Assembly: GCF_000430585.1 (NCBI RefSeq)
Contig: NZ_AUMH01000001.1
Location: 229,108 to 293,107, forward strand
DNA: 64,000 nt
Source of the DNA: Alicyclobacillus herbarius DSM 13609
GTDB lineage: Bacteria; Bacillota; Bacilli; Alicyclobacillales; Alicyclobacillaceae
Direction: 5' to 3'
The notes under the pieces were generated by a model. That model worked only from the letters and a program-made list of their open reading frames with translations. It was not told where the DNA came from and did not search any database. The translations under genes and the position numbers were made by a program. This document shows, piece by piece, positions 23,638 to 32,294 of this stretch. Every line of letters begins with the position of its first letter. The first letter of the stretch is position 1.

Positions 23638-24822
23638 ATGGCAAAGACATTCGTTCTGGGCGCGGGTTACGCAGGGGCCATGACAGCGGTTCAGCTGGAC
23701 AAGATTGCTGAACCGTTTACGCTCATCAACAAAACGCCGTATCACACGCTGGTAACCCTTTTGCACGAAGCGGCCGGCGGCCGGGGTACGCCGACGAACT
23801 ACGCGGTCAATCTCACGGACCTGATTCACCGCGAGACATCCAACATTGTCGTGGATGAAGTGACGGCCATCGACCGCGAAAAAAAGGTGTTGAAAACTCG
23901 CTCCGGGCAGGAGCACGAGTACGAATGGCTGGTGATTGCCCTTGGATGGGTTTCCGAGTACTTCGGCATTCCAGGGCTGAAGGAACACAGCTTGGTCTTG
24001 AATGATTTGGATACCGCGATTCAAATCCGGCAGCATATCGAAGACCAGTTTGCTGCGTACAAGGACGATCCGAACCCGGAGCGGTTGCGGATTGTGGTCG
24101 GTGGAGCCGGCCTGACCGGGGTCGAACTGGCGGGCGAACTGCTCGACTGGCTGCCGTCCTTGTGCACCAAATACGGAATTGATCGGAACCTGGTCGAATT
24201 GCAGAACATTGAGGCGATGAGCACGATTCTCCCGATGATTTCCGAGTCTCTGCGCAATGAGGCGGCGCGGATGCTGACGGAAAAGGGAGCGATTCTGCGC
24301 ACCAACACGAAGATTGTCAAAGTGACGGAAAACGAGGTGCACCTTGAGGGCGGCGAGAGCGTGAAAGCGCGGACCATCATCTGGACTGGCGGGGTCCGTG
24401 CTAACCCCCTGCTGACCGAGGCCGGTTTCACGGTGGATCGGCGTGGGCGTGCGAAGGTTAACGAGTTCCTGCAGTCGGTGGATGATTCACACATTTTCAT
24501 CGGTGGAGACAGCGCGTGGGTCGAAGATGAAAACGGCCGTCCGCTGCCGCCGACCGCCCAGTATGCCACTCAGATGGGCTATGTGCTGGCAGCCAACGTC
24601 AGCTCGGCCATCCACCGTCAGCCTTTACGGCCTTTCCATCCCCACAACATGGGGACGCTCGCGTCCGTCGGTCCCGAGGTCGGCGTCGGTAACATGTTCG
24701 GCATTCCGGTCAAGGGTCTGGCGGCCGGATTGGCGAAAGAGGCCAGCAAGCTCAAGTACCTGTATCAGATTGGCGGTCTCCGATTGACGGCAGAAAAGAC
24801 ACCTGAAATTGCTCACTTTTAA
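23638..24822 (+). CDS. ndh: Type II NADH dehydrogenase (NDH-2)
   Basis: This single-subunit, non-proton-pumping flavoprotein moves electrons from NADH to menaquinone at the inner face of the membrane. The 394-residue product has the FAD-binding FVLGAGYAGAMTAV (residues 5-18), the NADH-binding IVVGGAGLTGVELAGEL (about 150-166), the FAD motif HIFIGGDSAWV (about 285-295), PTAQYATQMG (about 307-316) and a C-terminal membrane-contact segment. GGAGAGGGAGAGG precedes ATG 23638. It has its own candidate promoter and terminator, so it appears to be a single-gene insertion into the com-holA order. Confidence 0.94.
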   Translation: MAKTFVLGAGYAGAMTAVQLDKIAEPFTLINKTPYHTLVTLLHEAAGGRGTPTNYAVNLTDLIHRETSNIVVDEVTAIDREKKVLKTRSGQEHEYEWLVIALGWVSEYFGIPGLKEHSLVLNDLDTAIQIRQHIEDQFAAYKDDPNPERLRIVVGGAGLTGVELAGELLDWLPSLCTKYGIDRNLVELQNIEAMSTILPMISESLRNEAARMLTEKGAILRTNTKIVKVTENEVHLEGGESVKARTIIWTGGVRANPLLTEAGFTVDRRGRAKVNEFLQSVDDSHIFIGGDSAWVEDENGRPLPPTAQYATQMGYVLAANVSSAIHRQPLRPFHPHNMGTLASVGPEVGVGNMFGIPVKGLAAGLAKEASKLKYLYQIGGLRLTAEKTPEIAHF

Positions 24823-24856
24823 TTCCGGACTACCTCTCAACGATACCCAGTCAACG

Positions 24857-24912
24857 GGGCCATGCCGATGGCCAATGCCTATCTGTGGGCACGGCCTGAG
24901 CATGGCCCTTTT
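24857..24912 (+). terminator. Rho-independent terminator after ndh
   Basis: GGGCCATGC (24857-24865) pairs perfectly with GCATGGCCC (24900-24908) and is followed by TTTT. The loop is long (34 bases) and itself contains GGCC pairs. A fragment of the dispersed hairpin family (TTCCGGACTACCTCT, near 24824-24838) lies just before it. Confidence 0.65.
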
Positions 24913-24934
24913 GCATTGATGGGGGCGGGACGCC

Positions 24935-25966
24935 ATGATGGAATGGGGAAAAGCGGTCGCTGCACTGAATCGCGAGCCCGTCCGGCCGGTCTACGCGCTG
25001 GTTGGCACGGAACCGTTTCTAGTGCGCCGATTTCTGCGCAAGCTGGCGGATCGCATGGAACAGGACGGCCAGCGGCCGTATCTGGAGCGGCACCGCTTCG
25101 ATGACGAGGGATGCATGGGGGCCATCGCCGCTTGCCAAACCCAATCCCTGTTTTCAGAAGCAAGCCTGGTGGTCCTCGAACAGGTTACAGCGCTCACCAG
25201 TGCCAAGGCCGCGGGCAAGGTGGATTTAGGGCCGCTGGAGGATTATTTGGATAACCCGGTCCCCCACCGGGTTCTGGTCATTACAGTGGAGGCCGACAAA
25301 CTGGACGAGCGCAAGCGCGCCGTGAAGCTACTGAAAAAGCACGTGTTGGTTGACTGCCATCCGCCGAAAGACGCCGAGGCGGAACGCCTGATTTGCGAAC
25401 TGGCGGGGGAGATGGGGGTCGTTGTAAAGGACGCAGCGATTGCCGAATTGTGGCGACGGTGCCACATGCTCACACTGTGTGAACAAGAATTGGCCAAGCT
25501 GCGGTCATTTTCCGAGAACGGTACCATTGACATCGATGCGGTGCGAGAACTGGTGGCGGAGCCGATTGAGGATAACGTATTTCAATGGGTCGAAGGGGTC
25601 CTGAGGAAAAAGGTTCGCGACAGCATCCGGGTCTTGCACGAGATGCGCATACGCGGCGCCGAACCGCTGTCGCTCTTGGCGCTGATGGCCCACCGCTTGC
25701 GCCTGCTCGGGTTTGTGCGGGTATTGCAGCAGCGCGGTATCCCAGAATCGGCCATGGCCTCACGGCTCAAGGTGCATCCGTATGCGCTGAAACAGGCGGC
25801 TCGCCTCGCACCTCGGGTCGCCCTGTCTGAGGTTGAACGATTGCTCGTCATCATCGCGGATGCGGAGTATGCCATTAAGTCGGGCAGGCAAGACCCGGAC
25901 GTTGCCCTGGAATGGGTGGTGATGGCGTGTCTGGCGAGTAAGCCCCATGCCGTCTGGGCAAGGTAA
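24935..25966 (+). CDS. holA: DNA polymerase III subunit delta
   Basis: HolA is the wrench subunit of the clamp loader that opens the beta clamp. The 343-residue product has the family pattern: N-terminal PVYALVGTEPFLVRRFLRKL (about residues 19-38), an ATPase-like core and a C-terminal helical collar (LALMAHRLRLLGFVRVLQQRG). As usual for delta, no Walker A motif is present. Tandem ATGs at 24935 and 24938 follow GGGGGCGGGA. The holA-rpsT pairing is that of Bacillus, with a spore protein gene between them here. Confidence 0.93.
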   Translation: MMEWGKAVAALNREPVRPVYALVGTEPFLVRRFLRKLADRMEQDGQRPYLERHRFDDEGCMGAIAACQTQSLFSEASLVVLEQVTALTSAKAAGKVDLGPLEDYLDNPVPHRVLVITVEADKLDERKRAVKLLKKHVLVDCHPPKDAEAERLICELAGEMGVVVKDAAIAELWRRCHMLTLCEQELAKLRSFSENGTIDIDAVRELVAEPIEDNVFQWVEGVLRKKVRDSIRVLHEMRIRGAEPLSLLALMAHRLRLLGFVRVLQQRGIPESAMASRLKVHPYALKQAARLAPRVALSEVERLLVIIADAEYAIKSGRQDPDVALEWVVMACLASKPHAVWAR

Positions 25967-26004
25967 GCCATAGGCGATAATCGTTTCACCAAGGGGATGA
26001 GGTC

Positions 26005-26328
26005 ATGGCCAGACGGCGAAACCGCCTGCTCGTACCCGAGGCTCGGGAAGCGATGGACAGGCTGAAAGGCCAGGTGGTGGCAGATGGCGCCGACTCGCAG
26101 CGAAATCATGCGGTACGCACCACAGCGGCTGCCGGTGTCGGCGTGCCTGCGTCGGCAAACCCGCGGCCGCGACCGCAGGTAGAGGCCATCCGGGCTAAGG
26201 ATGGTGGCATGCTGACGACGCGTGAAGCCGGTGAGTTGGGTGGCGAGATCGGCGGGAACATGGTAAAGCGCTTGATTCAAATCGCAGAAAAGGAGCTGGC
26301 GCAAAGGGACCAAAACCCGCGCTCTTAA
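26005..26328 (+). CDS. Alpha/beta-type small acid-soluble spore protein, long variant
   Basis: SASPs coat and protect spore DNA. The 107-residue product starts with NRLLVPEAREAMDRLKGQVV (residues 6-25), matching the N-terminal SASP block, and ends with LTTREAGELGGEIGGNMVKRL followed by IQIAEKEL, matching the C-terminal block. Between them lie about 45 residues rich in Ala, Val, Pro and Arg, not usual in 60-75-residue SASPs. The protease recognition site (E-I/F-A-S-E type) normally found just after the first block is not evident. AAGGGGATGAGG precedes ATG 26005. The gene for the SASP-degrading protease gpr is close by. Assignment rests on the two end blocks. Confidence 0.75.
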   Translation: MARRRNRLLVPEAREAMDRLKGQVVADGADSQRNHAVRTTAAAGVGVPASANPRPRPQVEAIRAKDGGMLTTREAGELGGEIGGNMVKRLIQIAEKELAQRDQNPRS

Positions 26329-26357
26329 TTGCGGGCGAGCATGCGGGATTTTGGTCC
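26306..26357 (+). terminator. Stable stem-loop at the end of the SASP gene
   Basis: GGACCAAAACCCGC (from 26307) pairs with GCGGG and TTTTGGTCC (26343-26357) with one bulged A. The stem begins inside the last codons of the SASP gene. There is no U-run on the 3' side, so it may stabilise the mRNA rather than terminate. Confidence 0.5.
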
Positions 26358-26380
26358 TCAGCCATCAAAAAACCTGCAAG

Positions 26381-26406
26381 AAAAAACGACCCAACACATG
26401 GGCCGT
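26381..26406 (-). terminator. Rho-independent terminator of rpsT
   Basis: On the minus strand an 8-bp stem with one mismatch (26406-26399 with 26393-26386) is followed by a run of Ts (complement of A at 26381-26386). It lies 33 bp after the rpsT stop. Confidence 0.75.
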
Positions 26407-26438
26407 TTTGCGTCCTCTTGGCAGGGGGTTGCCGTTCC

Positions 26439-26720
26439 CTATTGAGCAGCTTTCGCCTGCGCATATTCATTGAACCGCTTCGCCAAACGCGACTTCCTGC
26501 GGTCGGCGTTATTGCGGTGAATAATGCCTTTTGTTACGGCCTTATCCAGTGCACGCGTAGCCTCACGCAGGACCAGGCGAGCCTGTTCCACATCATCCTG
26601 CGTCAGTGCAACATCAAACTTCTTGAGTGTCGTGCGCAGTGCCGACTTCAGTGACTTATTGCGCAGCGTCCGGCGAGCGGTGATGTGTACACGTTTTTCG
26701 GCGGATTTGATGTTTGGCAC
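26439..26720 (-). CDS. rpsT: Ribosomal protein S20
   Basis: S20 binds 16S rRNA in the body of the 30S subunit. The start is GTG 26720-26718, giving MPNIKSAEKRVHITARRTLRNK (93 residues). GGGAGGTG lies six bases upstream; the nearby ATG is out of frame. Basic helices (KSLKSALRTTLKKF, IIHRNNADRRKSRLAKRFNEY) follow the family. The gene is divergent from gpr and convergent with the SASP gene, with its own promoter and terminator, as is usual for rpsT. Confidence 0.97.
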   Translation of the reverse strand: MPNIKSAEKRVHITARRTLRNKSLKSALRTTLKKFDVALTQDDVEQARLVLREATRALDKAVTKGIIHRNNADRRKSRLAKRFNEYAQAKAAQ

Positions 26721-26762
26721 CCATTTCACCTCCCCGGGCCAAAGGCTCAAATGACGGACAAT

Positions 26763-26792
26763 AGTTTATCACACCGGTATTCCAACCTGCAA
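26763..26792 (-). promoter_or_regulatory. Putative sigma-A promoter of rpsT
   Basis: On the minus strand TTGCAG (26792-26787) and TAAACT (26768-26763) are 18 bp apart, giving a leader of about 35 bases to the rpsT start. It overlaps the region that must also hold the divergent gpr promoter. Confidence 0.5.
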
Positions 26793-26810
26793 GAAGACGA
26801 GGTGAATCCA

Positions 26811-27866
26811 TTGTCTCGGTACAGGCAGCTCCTGGCTCGACAGCGCGAACGGGCGATGCAGGACTGGGCCGTGAGAGTTCACCCCAAGAGCGATCATCCC
26901 TGGCCCAACTTGGACCTGGCGCTTGAAGCGCACGAACTCGCCCGCGGCCCAGAGCCGCAAATTCCAGGTGTGGATTTCTCCGAGGAACAGCCACACGAAG
27001 ACATTCATGTATCGCGTGTACATGTCCGGACCAAACAGGGAGAAAAACGAATTGGCAAGCGCAAGGGGAGGTACATCACGCTGGAGGCGCCTGGATTGCG
27101 CCGGCGCGATCCGGATCTGCAGACGCGGGTGGTTGAGGTTCTCCGGGATGAGTTTCAGCGTTTATTCACCCTTAGTGACAAGGCCAGTGTGCTTGTGGTG
27201 GGTTTGGGAAATGCCAATGTTACGCCCGATGCGTTCGGCCCGCTGGTCGTCGAGCGCCTGTTTGTGACGCGTCACGTATTCCAACTGATGCCAGAACTCC
27301 TGGACGAAGGGTACCGCACCGTATCTGCCATCGCTCCCGGCGTATTGGGCGTGACCGGGATTGAGACCTTGGAGGTGGTGCGCGGGGTCGTGGAGCACGT
27401 GCAGCCCGACCTGGTGATTGCCTTAGATGCCTTGGCCTCCCGTTCACTCGCCCGGGTCAACGCCACGATTCAAATTGCCGATAGCGGGATTCATCCCGGC
27501 TCTGGCGTCGGCAACCATCGCAGGGAACTGACGACGGAGACCTTGGGGGTGCCCGTCTATGCGATTGGCGTTCCGACAGTCGTACAGGCTTCGACCATCG
27601 CGAGCGACTGCCTGGAACGGTTGTTGGATCGACTGCGTGTATCCGTGCCCAACAACGGCGCCAACCAGATCTTTGACCATTTTTCTGCACAAGAGAAGCG
27701 CCAGATGGTCGATGAAGTTCTCTCGCCACTGGGCGACAATTTAATGGTGACCCCTAAAGAAGTGGATGAGTTCATTGAGGATATCTCGCAATTGGTCGCC
27801 AAAGCGCTCAACCTTGCCCTGCACCCGGAGATGACCATGGAAGAGGCGGATGTGTTAACGCACTAA
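26811..27866 (+). CDS. gpr: Germination protease GPR
   Basis: GPR degrades SASPs early in germination. The product (351 residues from TTG 26811, behind GAGGTG) contains KRKGRYITLEAPGLR, SVLVVGLGNANVTPDAFGPLVVE, YRTVSAIAPGVLGVTGIETLE, PDLVIALDALASRSLARVN, IADSGIHPGSGVGNHR and LSPLGDNLMVTPKEVDEFI. These are the blocks of B. subtilis GPR, including the aspartates proposed as catalytic. GTG 26802 and ATG 26751 are possible starts. The latter sits too close to the divergent rpsT signals and lacks a good ribosome binding site. The autoprocessing region at the N-terminus differs from Bacillus. A terminator follows. Confidence 0.93.
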   Translation: MSRYRQLLARQRERAMQDWAVRVHPKSDHPWPNLDLALEAHELARGPEPQIPGVDFSEEQPHEDIHVSRVHVRTKQGEKRIGKRKGRYITLEAPGLRRRDPDLQTRVVEVLRDEFQRLFTLSDKASVLVVGLGNANVTPDAFGPLVVERLFVTRHVFQLMPELLDEGYRTVSAIAPGVLGVTGIETLEVVRGVVEHVQPDLVIALDALASRSLARVNATIQIADSGIHPGSGVGNHRRELTTETLGVPVYAIGVPTVVQASTIASDCLERLLDRLRVSVPNNGANQIFDHFSAQEKRQMVDEVLSPLGDNLMVTPKEVDEFIEDISQLVAKALNLALHPEMTMEEADVLTH

Positions 27867-27911
27867 CGTGATTGTCGCGTTCAATTTGCAAAACTTAAAC
27901 ATGGAGCGTCT

Positions 27912-27935
27912 AGGCCCGTTTAGCAACGGGCCTTT
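27912..27935. terminator. Terminator-like hairpin between gpr and the transglycosylase gene
   Basis: AGGCCCGTT (27912-27920) pairs perfectly with AACGGGCCT (27925-27933) around TAGC, with only a short T-run on the plus side. It lies between convergent genes. The sequence right after it (CTTTCCGGA, then near 27965-28000 CTCTTTCCAGACGACCTTTTAAG) looks like decayed copies of the dispersed hairpin family. Confidence 0.6.
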
Positions 27936-27988
27936 CCGGAAAACGTCTTTGAGCGTTCGTCTATGCGGGTCTCTTTCCAGACGACCTT

Positions 27989-28792
27989 TTAAGCGTCCGA
28001 GTATTGGTTGGCCAACTGGAGAACACGCGTTACATACCGCTGGGTTTCGGAATAAGGAGGGATGCCGTGATATTCTTCGACCGCTTTCGGCCCGGCGTTG
28101 TACGCAGCCAAGGCCAACGGCACGTTTCCGTCAAAACGCTGCAGCAATTGCGCCAGGTAGCGGGTCCCGGCCAGGACGTTTTCGCTGGGGTTGAATACGT
28201 CTTGAACCCCCAGAGCCTGCGCAGTACCTGGCATGAGTTGCATGAGACCGGCTGCTCCGGCGGCGCTCACGGCGTCGGCGCGGCCTCCCGATTCCTGCTC
28301 AATCACCGCGCGAATGAGAGCCGCCGGTACGCCGTAGCGGTTTGCGGCGTTCTCGATAATGGTGCCGAGCGGGGATCCTTCGGTGGCTTTCGCCCGAACC
28401 CCGGCTGTAGCGCTTGGAGGCGCGCTGGTGGTTGCGCTCGGGATTGTGCCTGTCGCGGTTTTGACCGTGCTATCGGCGGCCGTAGTCTCTACAGGCGTAT
28501 CCGCTATTGCCGCAGAATGTGCCGTCGTCGGTTGTGTGGCCTCCTCGAGAATCTGTTCGAGCAGCCACATCCATATGGCCGTCGCGGGTTGCATGGCCTG
28601 AGCCACCGATACAGGCGACAGAGGGGCTGCTGCCGATGAGAAACTGTTTTGCACATCCAACGGATTCGATGGCGTCTCCAACATCGACTCAGTGAGAAGC
28701 TCGGAAAACGCCGTATCGTTCGGGAAGGGTGCAGGTGAAACACCCAGTCCCGACTGCTGGCGGGAATTGGACACCGGATTGAGACTGGTCAT
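27989..28792 (-). CDS. Lytic transglycosylase, SLT domain (YjbJ-like)
   Basis: The protein cleaves peptidoglycan glycan strands. ATG 28792, after GGGAGGTG, gives 267 residues. A Ser/Thr/Ala-rich, low-complexity N-terminal half without an obvious signal peptide is followed by an SLT domain (about residues 150-265). The domain has the catalytic Glu in IRAVIEQESGGRADAVS, then GLMQLMPGTAQALGV, NPSENVLAGTRYL and ALAAYNAGPKAVEEYHG. Bacillus YjbJ has the same plan. How the protein reaches the wall is unclear. The gene stands alone on the minus strand between gpr and a divergent gene. Confidence 0.88.
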   Translation of the reverse strand: MTSLNPVSNSRQQSGLGVSPAPFPNDTAFSELLTESMLETPSNPLDVQNSFSSAAAPLSPVSVAQAMQPATAIWMWLLEQILEEATQPTTAHSAAIADTPVETTAADSTVKTATGTIPSATTSAPPSATAGVRAKATEGSPLGTIIENAANRYGVPAALIRAVIEQESGGRADAVSAAGAAGLMQLMPGTAQALGVQDVFNPSENVLAGTRYLAQLLQRFDGNVPLALAAYNAGPKAVEEYHGIPPYSETQRYVTRVLQLANQYSDA

Positions 28793-29105
28793 GATACACC
28801 TCCCTCTTCGTTCGCCATCACCCACAAGGAAGTGGCACGCTCACGGTAATGCTTTCCTCCGAAGCTATGTAAAGCTCCACATTCCTTCAAATTCGACAAA
28901 GTTCGCGCAAACCCTGCCCTGAGCCCCCTTCCGCACACTCTAGGTGCATACTCCCATGAGCTAGACGAAAGTGTGCTCGCCGCGTTATGAGAATCATAAC
29001 TTCGCGAATGCCTGCGTATACATCTTTCCAGAATCGACGCCGGGCGGATGGGACAAGCCGAATGGGAGTGACCGGGATGCCTGGCGACGGAAAGAGGGAT
29101 GAACC
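28793..29105. other. Divergent intergenic region, no gene seen
   Basis: This 313-bp spacer separates the minus-strand transglycosylase gene from the plus-strand gene at 29106. It contains an imperfect hairpin (GCACACT 28933-28939 with AGTGTGC 28970-28976, inner CTAG pairs). Around 28991-29025, TCATAAC and GTATACAT are spaced like a mother-cell sigma-E promoter. Both are suggestions only. Confidence 0.35.
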
Positions 29106-29705
29106 GTGAACGATGAGCTTGATACCCTGCGGTACACGATGAAACGTTTATTAGCCGCCATCGTGTTCGTATGCGTTCTCGTGGGCGCAGGCGCCGGGGT
29201 GTTTGCCGCACTTGCCGCAGGCATGAGCGCCTTGTCCGACTTTTCCGGGCTACGGGCCGTCCCGGCGGCCACAGTACCCTCCGCAGCGTCAACCCCATCC
29301 TCCTCTGCGGCCGGCATCTCCGCCTTGCCAAGCGGCCAATCGCCAAGCGAATCGGGGAGCGGATCGGCAAGCGGATTCGCGAGCGGATCGTCCCAACAGG
29401 CGGTCCATCCTGGCCTGTCGCAGGTGGGGGGCCCAGATGCCACAGCGGGATCGACCCAAACAACCGCATCCTCTGGCACCGACAGCGTGCACGGACGGTT
29501 TTACAGCCCGGTCGGAGAGGCTATCGACCAGGGCGGGGTGGTGCTTGGGGACAAGGTGCAACAAGGGTTTGGCCATCTGTTGGCCAAGGTCTTGCACGTT
29601 TTGTTCTTAGAACAGCCCGCAGGCGTCTCGGAACCCGCAGCGAGCCCAGCGGGACAGCGTTCAGCCGTGAACGGGGGCATGGGAGATGGGAACCCGAATG
29701 GCTAA
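29106..29705 (+). CDS. Hypothetical membrane-anchored protein with Ser/Gly-rich linker
   Basis: The 199-residue product has one N-terminal membrane helix (about residues 14-39, LLAAIVFVCVLVGAGAGVFAAL), a long low-complexity region rich in Ser, Gly and Ala (about 50-125) encoded by degenerate 12-bp repeats of the AGCGGATCGGCA type, and a short C-terminal segment with a second hydrophobic patch. In Bacillus the position between gpr and lepA is held by spoIIP and yqxA. No SpoIIP amidase domain is present here, and similarity to YqxA is limited to a comparable N-terminal anchor. Start GTG 29106 follows GGAAAGAGGG. Confidence 0.55.
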   Translation: MNDELDTLRYTMKRLLAAIVFVCVLVGAGAGVFAALAAGMSALSDFSGLRAVPAATVPSAASTPSSSAAGISALPSGQSPSESGSGSASGFASGSSQQAVHPGLSQVGGPDATAGSTQTTASSGTDSVHGRFYSPVGEAIDQGGVVLGDKVQQGFGHLLAKVLHVLFLEQPAGVSEPAASPAGQRSAVNGGMGDGNPNG

Positions 29706-30390
29706 TCCATCTCCCTCTGTACCTCCTCATATTCAGCCAGAGCCTGAGGATGGCCGCAGCGTCTGGCTGAAGCGGGCCATCGCCGTAGAAGTCATGAGCC
29801 TGTTGTGGATTGCGGCGGAAGCCGTGGTCAGCCTGGTCGCCGCGCGGCAGACCGGCACCGTGGCGCTGTCCGCGTTCGGCATTGACAGCGCGATTGAATG
29901 GATTTCGGGGGCCTGCCTACTGCTGCGCCTGCTCTGGGAAAGAAGGCACCCTGAAAATGGGGTGCTCGGCGTCGAGCGGGCGGCATCGCTGGTGGTCGGG
30001 CTGTGCCTCTTTGCCTTGGTGGTGTGGATTGGCCTGCGGGCCGGCCAAATGGTCGCGCTGCGTACCTTTCAGGTGCCGCGCCTCCTTGGGCTCGCAGTGG
30101 CCGCCGCCTCGAGCGTGATTACGCCGTGGTTAGCGGTGCAAAAGCGGCTCCTGGGGTACAAACTCGACAGTCCAGCCCTCTTGGGTGATGCCGCCTGCAC
30201 CATGACCTGTGCGCTGATGGCCTGGATGCTTTTGTTCGGTCTCTTGGTCGAGCAGGTCTGGGGCTTCTGGTGGGTCGATCCGTTCGCCGCCCTGTTACTT
30301 TGTGTCCTAATTCTCCACGAGGCTTGGGAGTCGGTCGCCGCGTTTCGCGGCGGTCGCCACGACCACGGGCAAGGGCACGGTGTGGTATAA
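29698..30390 (+). CDS. Multi-pass membrane protein, cation-efflux (CDF)-like
   Basis: The 230-residue protein has about six membrane segments. Positions where cation diffusion facilitators bind metal resemble the family: [14 protein letters not shown] in the second helix and [16 protein letters not shown] in the fifth. The sequence ends with a His-rich tail ([13 protein letters not shown]) and lacks the cytoplasmic C-terminal domain of true CDF proteins. A metal transport role is therefore possible but not established. ATG 29698 follows GGGAGATGGG; the gene overlaps its predecessor by 8 bp and precedes lepA. Confidence 0.6.
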   Translation: MANPSPSVPPHIQPEPEDGRSVWLKRAIAVEVMSLLWIAAEAVVSLVAARQTGTVALSAFGIDSAIEWISGACLLLRLLWERRHPENGVLGVERAASLVVGLCLFALVVWIGLRAGQMVALRTFQVPRLLGLAVAAASSVITPWLAVQKRLLGYKLDSPALLGDAACTMTCALMAWMLLFGLLVEQVWGFWWVDPFAALLLCVLILHEAWESVAAFRGGRHDHGQGHGVV

Positions 30391-30473
30391 TCTCCTTCGT
30401 ACTTGAGCGGGGAATCGATGGGGATACCCGGTCGTTTCCCACGGATGTGGAGATGGAGGAGGGTGCACACTTC

Positions 30474-32288
30474 GTGCCCGAGAGCCAATCGCAAGTTCAA
30501 CAACGGATTCGAAACTTTTCCATCATCGCCCACATCGACCACGGCAAGTCGACGCTGGCGGATCGGATCCTTGAGTTGACCCATACCGTCAGCGAGCGGG
30601 AGATGCAGGATCAGCTCTTAGACCAAATGGATCTTGAACGGGAGCGGGGAATCACGATTAAGCTGCAGCCCGTTCGACTCACATATACAGCCCGCGACGG
30701 CCAGGAGTACATCCTAAATTTGATTGATACGCCAGGACACGTCGATTTTACCTACGAGGTGTCCAGGAGCCTGGCTGCGTGCGAAGGGGCGCTGTTGGTC
30801 GTCGACGCCGCGCAGGGCATTGAAGCGCAGACGTTGGCGAACGTCTACCTGGCGCTCGATAACGACTTGGAGATTCTACCGGTCATCAACAAGATTGACC
30901 TTCCCAGCGCTGACCCGGAGCGGGTGAAGCAGGAAATTGAAGACATTATTGGGCTCGACGCCAGCGACGCAGTCCTGACCTCGGCCAAGACAGGGGTCGG
31001 CGTGGACGAGGTACTGGAACAAATCGTCGCTAAGGTGCCACCGCCCCAGGGGGACCCGGACGCTCCGCTGCAGGCGTTGATTTTCGATTCCCATTACGAT
31101 CCGTACCGCGGCGTGATTGTCTACGTGCGCGTGGTGAATGGGCTGCTCAGACCGGGCATGCGCGTGCGCATGATGGCCACCGGCGCAGAGGTGGAACTGA
31201 CGGAGGTCGGCGTGTTTCGCCCCGCCCTCACAGAGACGGATATGCTGGGGCCTGGCGAGGTCGGCTACCTGGCTGGGGCCATCAAGGATGTCCGTTTGAC
31301 CCGGGTCGGCGATACCGTGACCGCAGCCGAGCGGCCGGCCACGCAACCTTTGCCTGGGTATCGAAAGATTAATCCGATGGTATTCTGCGGACTGTATCCG
31401 GTCGACAGCAACGATTTTCAAGACCTACGCGAAGCGTTGGAAAAACTGAGCCTGAATGACGCCGCTCTGACGTTTGAGCCTGAGACCTCCGGCGCCCTGG
31501 GCTTTGGTTTTCGCTGTGGTTTTCTCGGGCTGCTGCACATGGAAGTGGTTCAGGAGCGGTTGGAGCGAGAGTACAACCTGACCTTGATTACTACAGCCCC
31601 GAGTGTCGTCTACCACGTGCACCTGACGGACGGAAGCCGCAAGGAGATTGACAATCCCAGCGAAATGCCGCCGGCGGATCGCATCGAGCATGTCGAGGAG
31701 CCGTACGTGAAGGCGTCGGTGATTGTACCGAACGATTTTGTCGGCCCAGTGATGGAACTCTGTCAGGAAAAACGTGGTGAGTTTCAGGACATGCAGTACC
31801 TGGACGCGACCCGGGTGACGTTGGTTTACGAGTTGCCGCTTGCGGAGATTGTCTATGATTTTTTTGACCGCCTGAAATCCTCCACGCGGGGCTATGCGTC
31901 GTTCGATTACGAGTTGATTGGTTATAAGCCGTCGCAGCTGGTGAAAATGGACGTCTTACTCAATGGGGAGGTGGTCGATGCGCTGTCGTTCATCGTCCAC
32001 CGCGACAAGGCGTACGCGCGCGGGCGTGCGTTGTGCGAAAAACTGAAGGAACTGATTCCAAGGCAGATGTTTGAAGTTCCGGTGCAGGCGGCGATTGGCA
32101 ACCGCGTGATTGCCCGCGAAACCATCCGCGCTATGCGGAAAAACGTTTTGGCGAAGTGTTACGGCGGCGACATCACCCGAAAGCGCAAGCTGTTGGAGAA
32201 ACAGAAGGAAGGCAAAAAGCGCATGAAACAGGTTGGCCGTGTGGAGGTTCCGCAGGAAGCCTTTATGGCGGTTCTGAAGATGGAGTGA
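30474..32288 (+). CDS. lepA: Elongation factor 4 (LepA), ribosome back-translocase GTPase
   Basis: LepA is an EF-G-like GTPase that acts on stalled ribosomes or in initiation and assembly. GTG 30474 gives 604 residues, the usual length; GGAGGAGGG is 10 bases upstream, and ATG 30453 is the alternative. Motifs: G1 [13 protein letters not shown] (about residues 18-30), G2 [11 protein letters not shown]3 DTPGHVDF (about 86-93), G4 NKIDLP (about 140-145), then domains III-V and the LepA-specific C-terminal domain with [22 protein letters not shown] residues (here [17 protein letters not shown]). hemW follows after 6 bp. Confidence 0.97.
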   Translation: MPESQSQVQQRIRNFSIIAHIDHGKSTLADRILELTHTVSEREMQDQLLDQMDLERERGITIKLQPVRLTYTARDGQEYILNLIDTPGHVDFTYEVSRSLAACEGALLVVDAAQGIEAQTLANVYLALDNDLEILPVINKIDLPSADPERVKQEIEDIIGLDASDAVLTSAKTGVGVDEVLEQIVAKVPPPQGDPDAPLQALIFDSHYDPYRGVIVYVRVVNGLLRPGMRVRMMATGAEVELTEVGVFRPALTETDMLGPGEVGYLAGAIKDVRLTRVGDTVTAAERPATQPLPGYRKINPMVFCGLYPVDSNDFQDLREALEKLSLNDAALTFEPETSGALGFGFRCGFLGLLHMEVVQERLEREYNLTLITTAPSVVYHVHLTDGSRKEIDNPSEMPPADRIEHVEEPYVKASVIVPNDFVGPVMELCQEKRGEFQDMQYLDATRVTLVYELPLAEIVYDFFDRLKSSTRGYASFDYELIGYKPSQLVKMDVLLNGEVVDALSFIVHRDKAYARGRALCEKLKELIPRQMFEVPVQAAIGNRVIARETIRAMRKNVLAKCYGGDITRKRKLLEKQKEGKKRMKQVGRVEVPQEAFMAVLKME

Positions 32289-32294
32289 TGGAGG

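Noticed and set aside
28933..28976. Imperfect hairpin GCACACT/AGTGTGC in the divergent region before 29106
   Set aside because: Only a 7-bp outer stem with a large loop and no second copy; kept as a note in the intergenic entry rather than as a regulatory site.
29335..29400. Repeated AGCGGATCGGCA-like units as a noncoding repeat array or CRISPR-like structure
   Set aside because: The units keep the reading frame of the gene at 29106 and encode a Ser/Gly-rich linker; they are adjacent without spacers.
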